Part shown: piece after piece, positions 1-13,700 of the stretch
Position numbering within the stretch: position 1 is the first letter of the stretch
How the letters are laid out: the number at the start of each line of letters is the position of its first letter
Assembly (NCBI RefSeq): GCF_964106895.1
Contig: NC_133590.1
Span: forward strand, 6,435,485-6,499,484
DNA length: 64,000 nucleotides
Direction: 5' to 3'
Source: Numenius arquata
Taxonomy: Eukaryota > Chordata > Aves > Charadriiformes > Scolopacidae
Translations under genes and position numbers: made by a program
Notes under the pieces: model-generated
What the model saw: only the letters and a program-made list of their open reading frames with translations
Database searches by the model: none
Told to the model about the DNA's origin: nothing

Positions 1-3000
1 GAATGAAATGTCCCAGTCCCCTGGTAATTATTCATTAGGTAAGATTTAATGTGTGTGCGTGCAGGGCTGGCAGCTACAAGTGGATCCCACGGGGGAGGTC
101 TGTGAGCCAAGCTTATGTCAGCTGTAGGGTAAGGATGGGTGAGTAACTGGAGTAAAGATAACAAAATGGTGAGATCAGTAGCAGTTTGCCCAAAACTTAA
201 TCCAAAACCTTTTCTTTTCATCACGAGGCCAATCTCACCGTTCAGATCAGGCAACTATGAGACTTGGGGTGGATTTGCCCTCACACCTAGAACAAATCAC
301 AGCTCTGGACTGAGGCAAAACAATGTTTGGGACCCAAATCCAGCTGCCACCTGTGAGTATTCTTTCTATCCATACATCCCAGAGGTCCAAAAAATGTTTT
401 TAGCTTCTTGTGTTTCTTACACACTTATTCCCTGTTTGGTATCAGGATTACTGTTTTCCTGTTCAAAAGACTGCCTCTGCAGTATTTTGTGGCTGAGTAA
501 GGGAGGCAGCCTTGGTCACGCCAGTTTGGACTGGAGAGCATCTGGAAATCCAGGTGAATATAGGCACAAGCTAAGGAACAGCACACAAACACGTGGTGGA
601 CATTATACCAAAGAAATCAAGTGAGTGGAAAGATATTATTTGGCTGACAGTTAAGAGAGGGGGATTGATGAGACACACAAATCTCAGACAAAACCCTGTT
701 CCTCTTGGAGTCCAGGCCTATGACTGGGCTGGTTGATATCCAGCTGTCCTAAGCTGGTTGATGTAAGAAGTTGACACTGGTGGGACAGGCTGGACTTTGA
801 GGCTTATTTAAAATGAGTCTGATGCAGTAGAGGTGTCGAAAAGAGTTGGGGAGGGCAAACCACAACTTGGCTTTCTTGGGCAGGGATGTAACGGAGGGGA
901 AGAGCACTGGTGACATTACAGCTCTCAGTGCTCTGGAAATTCTGCCCATTTGGCCTTTCCTGGTTTCCACCTTCTTCTGTTCTCTCTGTCTCTGTTGTTC
1001 ACCCACATAATTACATAAGATATCACCAGCTAAAACTGCATCTGCCTCCTTAATAGATGGCTCATTATCTAGGGAGGGAAACAGAAAGGGCAAAAGCCTG
1101 TATGTGCCAACAGCACCACTGAGATGTCCATGTGTATTACAGGAGAAGGAAAGGGTGTAACCCGTCTGTCCTAATTTATAGCCAGATGGGCTGAAAGAGT
1201 CAAGGTGTAATGAAGGTCAGTGTGGCTGGCGATGGGCTGGAAGCAATGCAAGGTTACTGTCTTGACATAAAAGCAATTAGTTCTCCAGCAAATTCCCTCT
1301 CGTGCAGCAGAACAGAGTGAGGCAGTTCTCTCTGTTTTTAAAAGTACTCCCGCAGCTTTGATCTTTTCCTCTTTTCTGGAAATGTAAGCTTGCAAGGAGG
1401 ATCTGGCCTCGTCTGGGATGATGTATTGGGCCGTGTGGTGCTGGCTGTGCAAGGCGGTGTAGGCAAGCCTGCTGTTCTCCATACTGCGTCATTCTGGAAA
1501 AGTCTCCTAATATCCTGGTTACTGCAGTAATGGCAACCCACTGCTGCAATGCCAGGTACTCTGCCTGCTCGGAAATGCCGTGAGATCACTCCTTCTCACA
1601 GCAATGTTTTTTTGTCCAGTTTCGGCCACACACAGGATATTTAATTGTGAGTGAAAACGAAAAAGCAAACGAGAGGGAACAAGGTCTTCTACTAAAACTC
1701 CATCTCCAAGGACCTTGAAATGGGGAACTATGTAACCATACTTGCTTAAAAGCAATGCTTTAGCCCTGCATGTTCTTCAGTGTCAGATATACCCCATTCT
1801 AATTAGTATATTGTGGCAACTAACAGTAGGCATGTTTTTTCTTTTACTGATATTTAAAAAAGCATTTGTTTTGAACTCTGGACAGAGCTGTACTGGCACA
1901 AGGTATCAGGCCTGGTTTCAGTAGAGCTTGTGTCAGATATGTACTGATCTACCCATACAGGGGTAGGTTTCGTGCTTATGCTTACGCTGGCAGGAGACCA
2001 AAATGTCGCTGTGGGCTCCCCCAGCCATAAAAATCCATGAAGTTTTGCAGCTGTAGTTTCATTTCACTGTCTGACTAACCTTCTTCTTACTTGATTTTCT
2101 TTTAATTCCTCTATACGTTTCCCGCACAGAAAGTCTAAGATTCCAAGTTGCATTTTGAGAAAGTTTTAAGATTAACTTCTCCATTTATGTGAGATGACCC
2201 AGGGTTTTGGTAATAAAATGTGCCGGGGGCGGGGAGAGAGGAAAAGAGAAGACTTCTCAGTAGGAGGTGAGTGCTGATGACTTTAACGAAGTCACGGTGT
2301 AATATGCTGTTCTGCTGACTTCTGCCTTCTTTAATTACCTTCTGAATCCCAAGAAGCCGAACCGTGCCTCACCAGCTCATTATGTCCCCCGGGTTTGCTT
2401 TCCCCAACAAATAGGTTCTTTCCCTGCAGTCTCTGGAGGCTCTTTTTTGCTGCTCTGATACATCAGATGTGTTTGTTTTGCACATTGATGTTTGTGTTTT
2501 CCGCACTGCTTGTGTTTTCCAATTCCTTGGAGCAGTGAGGATGCTGCTGAATTGTCAGAATTGCCGTAGGATGCTGACTTGAGGTTACTGTCAATGGTCT
2601 CATTATGTTAACAATGGATATTTTAAGAAATACAAAAGATGTGGCATTTACTTTCTTGGGCGAGGAAGGGGAGAGAGAGAGAATGTGTGTGGATGAATGG
2701 ACTTAACCTGCAGGTTTTTATTTTGTCCCTCCACTGTTCAGTTAGAAATGACTGACTGGCTCTCTCCCCATCGTTTGCTAGCCAGAGCAACAATGGCTTC
2801 GGATTTGGATTCCCAGGCTGCCCACAGTGTGCTTGGCAGCAGGCATGCATTACATGCCATGCATGCCAGGCAATGTGATCCTTCCTCCTGAAGAGTTCCT
2901 CATCCTGGAGCATCTGGGTACCTGAAATGGGCACAGCCTTTACAGACACAGCAATGGGACATGTAGCATCACAGCACCTTCATGCAGATGTAAAGGAAGG

Positions 3001-6000
3001 GCTGCTGTGGTCTTGTTCCCTCCTTCAAGCCAGCATTAGCAGTGGTGTGGCTGGAATGAGAGTCAGTTCGGGAAACTGAGCTGGGAGAGAAGGAATGCTA
3101 TGAGAAAACAAGTAATTAATTCTCTATATGCTTGCCTTCTGGAGGAACAAGGCTAGGTGTGGCCAGGGCTAAGGAGAAGATGACACCCTCATCTTCTCTG
3201 CTCAGATGGGCTCTCTCCCTCCAGATATTCTCAAGGGAGGATATCAAAAGGAAGGATATTGCCTGCAAATCTTTTGCCTTAAATGAAATGGAGACCTTTG
3301 CACAGCCCACACCTCTGAATCAAAGGGAGCAAGTTCGGTCCCTTCCTCCCTGTTGTCAGGCCGTTGGGAGGTAGTTGGCACAGCCCTTATCAGAGGAAAT
3401 GTGGTCCTTTCCTTAAGCTCTGCTCAGTGGCGGTGTGTAAACACACATCAGTAAGGTGACACAAATCCTATCCTATTACCAGTATTCAGCAGCAAATGAA
3501 GTACCCTTAAGCTTAGCCTATTATCATTTCATGCATTTACAATTAAAGACTTAGATAAGATTAATTACTTTCAAGGTGAGTCTACAATTGTCTCCTTATA
3601 ATGGAGTTTGTAACCAGTCCAGTGCTGCTTTGTCACTAGCAGAAATCGCAGACAATTTAACAGTTGGATAGAAAAGGTTTACTTAACAGTCCTTGCGCTT
3701 CTGCTCTTATATTTCCCTTAAGAGAGAAGTAACTCCCTAGCAAAGAACACTTCCAACACTGATAGTAATCTTGATAAAGAACTGTCTACAACTGGGTTTT
3801 TTTCTTTATTTTTGTTGTTCCAAGTATAAATATTTTAAGCACCCTCTTCTTCTGAACCCCCTGAGGAGATGAAATGTAGCAATATTACAATAGAAAAGAG
3901 CTGTACGTGCTGAATGCTGTGACCAAAGTCCAGCACCTCTCTCTGACAGCCTTTTTCCACACAAAATGCTGAGAGAAGGGAGAGGAAAGGAGACTCTAAA
4001 TCCTACCACAAATCATCAGCTGCATATTTATTTATTTGTTACTCTGCCTTATGCCCAGCTGAGAGTCCAACTGGGTCCAACAAAAGTGCTGGCCTCTGAG
4101 CAGATGGAGGGACTGCAAAGCAAAACCCAGCATGCTGCAAAGAACAGGATACAGAATTGGGTGGGATTTCCCTGGAGGAGATACTGCTGCCTGAGGAAGA
4201 GCCCTATGACTTCTGCTCAGGCAAAATGCTGATGTTAGTATCAGAAATGGACAAGCTCTCTGGTCTGCTGTCACCTGTATACCTCAACCACAGCTTGGCC
4301 AGAACAGCTACGTGGATTTTATGGTTCTGCCTGGCCTTGCAATATATGGACCAGGAAGCATTATCTTTAGAGGTACGTGCTAATTTATCCCACATGGGAC
4401 AATCATTTCTGTTTTTCTTTCCCAAGGCAGCGTGCAGGGAAGTTGATTAGTACTCACTGTAACACCTCTCACTGTGCTTGGGGGTTAAAGCACAAGTAAT
4501 AAAAAGCCCTTAGCTACACCCTCCAAAAACAACAACAACAAAAAGCTGAGATTTCAGGGTGTGTTGGTTTTGATGGATGGTCTGTTTCTGAATTTCGAGG
4601 CTTCCTAGTGCCCATGTTTTTCAGTCCTTTGAACTAGAAACCTGTGCTTTTACTTTTGGCATTAACTTCTTGAGGGTCTTAGATATTGCTCTGACTCCCA
4701 AGAAGATGGGCTTCCTGGCAAACACCTTATAACACAAGATCTGTGGTAGAAGCCTTGTTTAAGCTACTGAATTGTAATGCAAAAAACCCCAGGAGTTAGG
4801 TGGGAAATGTGCAACTCCCCCGCAATCCTTTCCCATTTTCTAACGAGCTCTCATTTGCTCCCTAGTTACAAGATCACGAAGCAGTTGTCTTCTCATTTCT
4901 GAAATATCAGCAAACCCTCCTCCGCAAAACTGAAAATGTTTTGAATAATAAAATGAAGGATGAGATTTTTCAAGCTTGGCTGGGAGAGCAGACAACTCAT
5001 CCCCGCTACAATTAAAAGGGACATCTACATCTCTACACCTCCTGGGCGGCCCTGCTTGGGGCATCATAGCTGGGGCTTCTCAGTCTGTCACATGCCAGGA
5101 GGTGACAGCAGCAGAGAACCTCTGCTGGGAATGCCGGCCATGCACAGAGAAGGATCTGTTTCAAAAACAAAGAGCTCCTGAGCTGGTCTTCTGTGGGTGT
5201 CTGACTGCAGCTTGTTCAAACGTAAGTCAATCACCCTAGTTAACAGCTCTACCCAAGAGGCAGCCGTAGGACTGATCCATCATAGGACCCCGTAATGCAT
5301 TGGCAGCACTGTTTTACTGCAGGTTTTATTACACACACGGAGTACTCGCATCACATCGACTTCCCATAGCATGGGGTGTTTATCTCCTGGGTGAGGATTA
5401 GCACAGCACCGTACCACGAAGTCGAGTATAGCTGAGTAAGTGGTTTAGTGTAATCCTCCCTGGGGATTGCTGTCTTGATGGGATTCCTGGGAAGGCCCTA
5501 GGCTTGTACCAGGCTTTTAGATGACTTTCCATCAGATTTTCGAGGGGGCTTTTTGGAATTTGTGCAGCTTTTCTGTGATGCAGTCTGTCTCCAAGACATC
5601 TGGGCAGTGGGTGGGTCGGCAAAGACCATCGCAGAGCTTAAGACAATCAGTGTTGCTGTATGAAGAAGACCCCACTGAGTCATCAGATGATCAAAATATG
5701 ACTCTGAGAAGTGAGCACCCCAGTACAGGCTTCACACAGGGTCCTGCCTGGACAGTCGTGTTTGAAGTTGATGCCTGGCATATATAGATGTTGATCCTCA
5801 ACATACTCTTGTTTTGCATTAAGGCACCTTCAGAACAGCAAACCATGTTCAGCCCCGCTCCAGGCGTGCTCTGCAGAACAGGGTAAGTCACAGCGATTTG
5901 CATCCTATATCCTCTCTTCTTATTTTGTTATTAGCCAATGGCGAAATTTTCTGGTTTGGGTTACATAGGAAATTTGGTCCCAGTCCACACATAAGTGCAG

Positions 6001-8244
6001 AAGAGACCTTTGAATTAAAGTTACTAAACAAAAGGTTTCCAGCAGGAAAAGTATGAAGGCAGTGCCACTCTGTCTTAGAGTGACATTTCTAGACTAAGAA
6101 GGTCATACACAATGACAAAATAGAAGGTACTACAATAACAAAACAGAAATAATGGTAGCTGGAAAAGGAGCTTTGATGGTGAGGGAGATTTCAAGCAGTC
6201 CAGATATAAAGCGTATCCTTGGGGCCCTGGCAAGGATGCAAACTTCTCTCCCACACAACCTCAGTCACTCTTGAAAAGCCAAGTTTTGGAATTTTAAAAG
6301 GCAAAAATATTACAGCAACAGCAACAACAAACATGAAAATCATATGTTAAATGATTAGTAATGATCTTATCAATGTGTTGTATAATTGAGAGGGAGAGGA
6401 GGCAGAAAGAAGCACTCAACGTTCTTCAGGTTTATTTTTTTAAGTATTCAACAATTATTGATGGGACTAAAGCAAACTAACACCTGGGTTTTGCAGAGAG
6501 GTTTCAGCTTTATAATGGAGAAGGCATTTGGGGGAGGAGGGCAAATGGACTCCTGCAGTACAAAAGAAGCCAAAGGAAGAATCAAATACTAAGATCTGTG
6601 GAAAGAGGGCTTTTGGCTGGACAGCTAATTTCAGCTTTTTTCTTCAGAACCCGACTGCCTGGAGGCACCTAGAGCAAATTGAAATGTGTATTGGTGAGCA
6701 TCCCAGCGTGGTACCCATGGGATGGTGGGATGTCCAGGCCATCCCTCTAGCCATGCTCAGGTGCAGATACATGCCGTGTGCTCTGCCGGGGCAAGCAGAG
6801 ATGTGACAACCGTGTGAACGTGTTGCAGAGGCTGCATATCTTTAGCTCTCCAGTTCAGAAATAACCCAGAGAGACAATCAGAGAACTGGGAGACATAATT
6901 GCTCTGGCAGCCCAGCGGGGCCACAGGGTATTTGTGGGCACCAGAGCCGCAGCAGGGAAATCGGGGCAGTTGGTGCTTCCCTTGTGCAAAACGGCCAGGG
7001 CACAAACCCCAGCTGCGTGTGTGTTACTGGGGCAAGCTGTGAAAAGCACTGGGCCTGGTCAGTTATTTAACTGTCAGTCAGGAACTCTATTCTTGACCTT
7101 TCTGAAAAACTCTGTATTTCACTGTTGCATTAGGAACTGTGAAAAATGCAGGTCCTCTTTTCTCACAGCACTGCAAGTCTCCCTGGGGATTATCTTGTCA
7201 AATTATTTAGCCCTGCTCCCAAGCATTAAGATTTTCAGGCCTTTTCCCCATTGACTCTGCTCTTTGGCAGTTTTAGAAATGAAAAAGCGGTCGTTTTTTG
7301 GTGACAATTTGAATGTTGGCAAAGGTCCCTAAAGTCAAATAACGAGAGAATCACTGACTTACTGGGAGAGCCACATGCAGCACCTAAATGCACATATTTA
7401 AGCAGTAATTGAAGTCGTTTTTTAGAAATCAGGTTGCTTTGCTGTGTTGTCTGTGCTCTATTAGGTCAGGCTGGATTTCTTCTGTTGTTAAGAACAAAAC
7501 ACGCTTCATTTGCTGCAGAAAACAAAGGCTCGTTTAGGATCATTACGGCTGACGTTGCATCCAGGCTGCTCTTTGCCACCGTTCCCTTTGGAGATGAAGC
7601 TGGTTTGAGGGGGTCCCTCCGCCCTGAGCCCTGCTCTCGTCCTGCCCACCCAATGCTGCATGCTGCCCACCCCCCCGTGCAGGACAGCCATGGGTGGCCT
7701 GTGCTGTGACCCCAACCACCGAAATCACTGGGCGGTGTTTTTAGGAGGTTACAAAGAGTGGTTTAACCTGGATTCACAGAGTGTCCCAGTGAAAGAAATA
7801 ACCCAGCAAGTCAAAACAGATTGTTTTCTGCGGGATTAATGAGCTGAAGCAGGTCTTACGAGCCCCAAAGCCAACACAAAGGAGGCAATGGGAACTTCTC
7901 CCGGGAGCGGGGATGGGGACAGGCACAAGCAGGGATGGGAACAGGGGTGAGCATGGATGGGAGGAGGAAAAGCGTTTCCCATTTTCGGTCACAGCAGTTC
8001 CACCATGTCATGTCATTTCACCCTCCGTTGTGCTGTTGGGGTTGAGAGTAGCCCTGCTGAAAAAAAAACAGGCTGTGGTTTGGGTTTGGATGGATTTTTG
8101 TGTGCACGAACAAGCTCCGAGCGCAGCCCCGGCACCACTTGCACTGGCCCCAGCAGAGGAGGTGATTTGGGGATGGGGGAAGCAAAGGGGGGGGAGGGAG
8201 CTGGCAAGGGGGGGTGCTGAGCCGACAGGAGAGGGAGGGGGGAT
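1..8244. other. Intergenic DNA, no gene recognised
   Basis: Unique, moderately AT-rich sequence. Open frames are present (one of 161 codons at 139-624 on the plus strand), but none resembles a known family, none has flanking splice-site and codon-bias support, and stop-free runs of this size arise by chance. The stretch 3480-3610 is AT-rich with few CpGs and reads like a possible conserved non-coding element, which cannot be tested here. No recognisable transposon was seen apart from a short inverted repeat near 2.85 kb. Confidence 0.6.
2842..2867. repeat. Short perfect inverted repeat
   Basis: GGCATGCAT (2842-2850) and ATGCATGCC (2859-2867) are perfect reverse complements separated by 8 nt. 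The core is a run of alternating purine and pyrimidine (GCATGCAT), so it could extrude as a small cruciform. It belongs to no known element and may be chance. Confidence 0.5.
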
Positions 8245-8590
8245 TCCTTAGACCCCCGATCAGTCAATCGTGACATCAGCCGTGTCATACAGACCGCTTT
8301 CCTGTGTGCAGCCTACTTCACCCCGCGCTGGCCGGGGCCGTAGGTGGTTTCTCTCCGAAGCCGCAGGGTCTGACGCCATCGGCGTGGTCTCCCCCCGTGC
8401 TGCTCCGGCCCCACTGCGCACGTCTGTCTGACGGGTCTCCCCTGCCGTTGCCGTGACAAAGACAACGTAGGCTGATGTGAGCCCGGGCTGCAAAACCCAG
8501 CCTGCGACTTCCTCTGGAAAGTGGAGGCGATCACCTCCCCCTCTGCCACCTCCTCCGCCACCCCCGGTGACAAGTGCGGTGACATGAGCC
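8245..8590. promoter_or_regulatory. CpG-rich island-like segment, no gene attached
   Basis: About 27 CpG dinucleotides were counted by eye in roughly 350 bp, far above the surrounding DNA, which is CpG-poor as in most vertebrate genomes. No coding exon is seen next to it. It may be an enhancer, the promoter of an unannotated non-coding RNA, or a GC-rich patch kept CpG-rich by recombination-associated repair. Direction of any transcription is unknown. Confidence 0.45.
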
Positions 8591-10637
8591 AGGCTCACAC
8601 GAAGGGGGCCTGACCTTTGGGACCGGTGGCAGGGTCTCCTTCAGCCGATTCAGCCCAGACTTTCTGGAGGTTGCGTTGCAGCCAGTCTCAAGCTGTAAGG
8701 GTTGAGAGGAAACACGGGGTGACGCATTAGAGCTTACACCTTCCCAGAGGTCAGACTAGGTGATCTGGTAGTCCACTGGCCTTCAGCTCCAGCGTGGGAG
8801 CGCGTTTGGTTTTCATTTCACTGCTAGTTGCCACGATGATCTGTCCCCAAAATGTTTCTGTCACAGCCCTCATTGCAGCCCAGGCCTTGATGCGACTGAA
8901 CTTTGAAGAGATTTGGCCCTACTTGTACTGTGGCTTATTTTGCTATTAAAAGTAATTTTAATTTCTAATTTGTGGTTCTTGTTCCTGCTGCCAGTCCCTA
9001 GTCCTTTATACATCAATGCGATATCTGAACACGTTTAGCTTTGCCTTGTGCCCATGAGAGAGGGGAGTCCTTTTCACCCCATTTGATAGCTTGGCAGTGG
9101 AGGCACAGACGGACTGTTTTAGAAATAAGTTGGGCATTAAGTAGAGCCCCAGGTTTAGATCCCTGCTTGAGCACAGACATGCTTTGTCACCTCACTTACT
9201 TATAAGTGTGTGTTTGGTTTTTAATCTTTCTTGAGTGACTATGTATGATTTCAGGTACCAGACTCTCACTGAGTTAATCTAAGGAACTAGGCAGTTTTTA
9301 GTTGTCTATGGGCACTATGGACAAAGCACCAGATGCCTTTTTGTGTTCTTAGGGGAAAAAATTGAGGTCAGAAACCAAACTTTCTCGGGAAATTTGTGGC
9401 CCAAGCAGGAAAGAGGGGACAGGTCTCCTGAGCTCCAACCATTTAACCTTTCTTCCCCACCCCCAGGCCTGTCTGAAAGCACATGCTTGAAGGATGCCTG
9501 TTTAGGTACAGTGCAGACCTTTATTCTTCTCTCCTTGCGAGTGTAAGCTTCTAGGCGGCTGTATGTGTTTGGCAGGAAAGTCACGTCACTTAATATGCCT
9601 GCTTCGTGTACGTAGACAAAACGTCGGGTCCAGGACTGAACGTGTGGGCATGAGGAGATAAATCCCATCTGTGCAGCAGAGCAGGAGCTCCGTTTGGTTA
9701 TGATTCCTCCCCACCAGCTGCTCCGGGTAATTACAGAATGTATCAAGCCAATCCCACTTTGTGTAATATGTAAATTCGTTTACAACCATCTCTTAAGGCA
9801 AAGAAGATATACACTGTGTGTCCTTGTTTAACTGTACTTTTTTTAAGAACGCAATCAGCAAGCTATTAATTAGCTGGTTCGCTTACAACCTTAGAGGAGG
9901 CTGTGACTGTTTTCCTTCTCCCCAGACCATGCCTCCCGCTCCTGGGAACTGCTGAGCTCTCCTGTCAGGTTGAGACAAGAAGGTAAGGTAGAAAAGAAGA
10001 AGGTCAACCAAGCCCCACTTCCCCGCAAACAGACATCTTAAGTCATGAAGACAAAAGCCCGGGGAAGGGAGGACTCCAGGAGAGAGGGGCAACAGGTGGA
10101 GGAACCATGAAACACATCCCAGCAAATCCATTATGGACAAGTATTAGCACTTCATCTGCAGCACATGACATCGTATCGCTGCTCCAGCTGCTGGGGCTTT
10201 GAACCGTCTTGTGAAACTTGTTTGAAACCCTGGAGGAGGATTTATCTCCTAAAGCTCTCCAACCTGTTTCGGCAGGGGTTTGTGGGCAGTTAACGCTTCT
10301 TGGCAGGAGAAGGCTGGTTACCTGATGCCTGCGCTGGCGTGAAGGAGACAGGCTGAGGCTGTGATTTAGGCCTCTTTTTAGGAACTCTTAGTGAGGGGGA
10401 GCCTGTTTGCCTTTTCCCTGTAAAATACAAAGCAAATGTACGGAGTGACTGACTGGTTTGGCTCTTGGTGCCTTATCCCGGGCACCCGCTTGCATAGCTG
10501 GGACATCTAGAGGGGCCTTGGGGGTTTCATGTACTGCAAAGACGTGTTGTGTATGGGATGGCATCCTCAAAAATCCCACGCTAAGCAGAGAAGATACAGA
10601 ACTAGAGAGAGCTGGTGCTGGAAATGAAGAGGCCAGT
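8591..10637. other. Intergenic DNA, possible degenerate MIR relic
   Basis: No gene was recognised. Around 9090-9190 the sequence loosely recalls a MIR-type SINE (a CCCCATTT-like stretch followed by a GGCACAGA-like stretch). The match is too decayed to annotate separately. Confidence 0.4.
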
Positions 10638-10760
10638 GGGAAGGGAAGGGAAGGGAAGGGAAGGGAAGGGAAGGGAAGGGAAGGGAAGGGAAGGGAAGGG
10701 AAGGGAAGGGAAGGGAAGGGAAGGGAAGGGAAGGGAAGGGAAGGGAAGGGAAGGGAAGGG
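10638..10760. repeat. (AAGGG)24 pentanucleotide microsatellite
   Basis: From 10641 to 10760 the sequence is 24 uninterrupted copies of AAGGG, preceded by GGG at 10638-10640. The plus strand is pure purine with a GGG run every 5 nt. This favours G-quadruplex or triplex formation and makes the array prone to length change. All long open frames on both strands across 10388-11361 exist because a stop-free pentamer repeat is read through. They should not be annotated as proteins. Confidence 0.97.
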
Positions 10761-13700
10761 CTGGGCTTCTTCGGATGCAATCCAAGATAAGATGGCTGGA
10801 TAGAGGCACCATGGGTATTTCAGAGAAGAGGCAGAGCAGGGCTGGGGAGGGACCAGTAATGCTGTGACAGGAAACCAGTGCTGTTTGTGAGCTTGGGAAA
10901 GGAAGTCTAAGAGGTGTAAGTCTTGAACCCAATGCTTTTTCCTTGTGGAAGAGAGTTCCCCTTCCGTAGTGGTACAACACCCTCCTTCCCCCCGGTCCCC
11001 AGACTTTAGGCAGTGCCTGTGCAACCAAGTGATCTTCGCAGGGAGAATTATGGATGGTCTCATCTGATACATGCAAAGCAAGAGCGAGGCATGTCCTAAA
11101 GGCAAGGAGCTGGCTGGCCACATTGGAGTTTGACATCTCCTGTGAACCCAGACGCTTCATGTTGAAGTGAAATGAGAGCTCACGGATGGGTTGCTGCGAG
11201 AGAGGGGAGAGAGGAAGCACTGGTGTCTGCTCTGGGAGGGAAGGGTCCGGGTAGTCCCAGGAGCGCTGAGCGTGGATAGTTGACAGAGCGGTGTGATGCT
11301 CTGTACTGCCTGCCGTGAAGTCAGAAAATCCCAGAGGATTGCCAGCTGCTGGGAAACACACTGGCAGTGAGGCTGGAGTCAGCCAGCCTGCGAGTAAGAT
11401 CTCCAGCTAGTCATCCCTCACTGACAGATCTCGGGATGCATGTTGTTGGGGGATTCCTGCTTTCATAGATCATCTCGGCTGCTTAATCATGTTTGATTTC
11501 CTGGGCTGAGGTGCAACTTAATTTCCTGGAGTATGTGCCCGACTATATTCTGCAGGTAGCTATTCTTTACATGCTTTGCTCCCTCAGTTTCTTCTGATGG
11601 GATGCTTTAGAGTAGGGATAAAGAGAAACCAGATCACATTCCATTGACATCTGCTTTTGTTTTAAACAGCAACAAATTTAATTGCAAACTAATTTAAATT
11701 TGCTTGTTATGGAAAAATTACCAAAAAAATAATGGGAGAACTAAATATGTTAATAACTGGAAACATGAAGAGATCAATCACAGTAAAACTATATCAATGC
11801 AGGAAAAAAGTTTTAAAATGAAGAGAAATTTAATCTAAATGAGAATGTTAATACTTAACACTTAAACTCCACTGATACTGTCTTTTGGGGGGGGATATTT
11901 TTTTCCCCCACAATAAATAATTTGGCAGATTTCAAAGTAAGTGTTCTCCCTTATTTAATAAAGTCAGGAAGGGGTGAGAAGTGTTCAGAGATCTTGAATC
12001 TTGCAGCAGTTCTTCGTTCCACTGGCACTGTTGGCCTCTTCATCCCTATCCTGGATTGAACCAAAATCCCAGTTATTTGTAGTGGAGATTCTTGTTGGAG
12101 GCAGACCAGGATTTATCCTTCCCAGCATGAACCTATTCTAAAATTACATTGAAACCTGAGGAGAGGAAACAATCTCTGGTTTCGACAACGGTCTCTCTTT
12201 GCAGGGCAGAGAGAAGAGGTCATGAGCAAGGGCATTCAGCCAAGGCTCTGAAACAGGCTGGTGTAGGTGAGAGAAAGGCCCCTTTGTGTCTCACATGGAC
12301 TTGAGCTCCTCTGAAAATCTGTTTGCATCCTTCAATGGGAGCTGTCAGCTGCTGAAGTCATTGTTGAAAAACCATCCTAAGGTGCCGAAACTGCATTTTA
12401 ACGTCTCTAATAGAAGTGACTGCTTCTCACATGTGCTGATTTTGCATGATGAACAAAGCCATGGGTGGGCATCACCTGGGCTTCTGTAGTGATGGAGCAT
12501 GTCCTTAGATCAGCACATTTGTCACAGGACAGAGCAGGGCATGAGCAGTGAAGCTGCACAGGGTCTGGGTGAAGAATAGCTCTCAAAGGGTTTGCCATGG
12601 CCTGTTTGACAGCCATTGCCTTGTCAGGGCCTGTGTGTCTGATGGAGACATGGGGTGCCCGGCTACGCTTGAAGCCCAAGGAGACACAACAGCCAAAGGG
12701 CAAGGCCTGGCTTACAAACAAGCCTCCAAATGACTCTGAAGAGGGAATGTGTCCTTTCTCCCTCTCTCTTTCTCCAAGCGGGCTCCTTGCTTTAACAGCC
12801 CCATGCAGCAGCAGCTCAGCCAGAGCCACACACCCTCAGAGAGGGTCCATCCTGGGTTGCTGAGGATGCTTCCAGGTCTGTGCAGATAAGACACTGGGCA
12901 ATTTGGTTTCCTCTGCAAGCTGTGCTCCAGAGGCAAGAGAGAAATCATATGTTGGGTGGAGAACCAAGCATTACAGCCTGTGCCATGAGATGGATGTCAC
13001 CACTTGCTGGAGGTTCGCAATGTGGTATTCCCTGGGGCTGGAGAGCAGCACAGGCGACGGATCCATGACTCATTCTCTGTGCTGTATCTTCTCTGCCTGT
13101 TGCACCTTCACTTCTCTCATAAAGCTCAACCCTGTACGTGTGGGTGCTTTTGTCTACTGCCACAGCAGTACGAGCATGCGGAGCAAGTCAGATCCTTCGT
13201 GCTAGTGCAAGCAGAAGCCCCGTTCTTCTGGGTCTAGATGATTCAGCTGATGATGTGTCCCTCAGCTGTGCAGAGTGGGAGAGAGAGCAGCTAAGTCAGT
13301 CTCTGGTGAGCTGAGATTGACAGCATACTCCGCCTCCTCATAGCAATACTGGAAAGAAAACATTTAATTTAAGAAAAAGTCCACCATCTAAATAAGAGCT
13401 GCTCTGGGCTAGTTTGATTTTTGTTGTAGCTGTGTGCCACAGCATTCACTGTGCATGGCTATTGCCACAGCAACAGCAGTAGCACATGCCACATTTTCTG
13501 CCTTCTGAAATGCAAAGCCTTGTCTCACAGAAGCTCAGGCAAGCCCTGGCTGATGGGAACCACATCCTTTTGCACGATGATTTAAAAATAACACTTGCAC
13601 ACTCAGAGTGGGCTCAGCAACAAGACACACTTTCCCCTGTTTCTGCAGTTTCCTGAGAGCACAGCCAGATGTTTTTAGCCCATGTTAGGGATATCCCAGG

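Noticed and set aside
139..624. 161-codon plus-strand open frame at the window start
   Set aside because: No recognisable family, no codon bias and no convincing splice context. Compatible with chance.
10388..11361. Long minus-strand open frames (up to 264 codons) rich in PFPSL repeats
   Set aside because: They are the translation of the AAGGG pentamer array and its flanks. The repeat has no stop in any frame, so the open length is not evidence of a gene.
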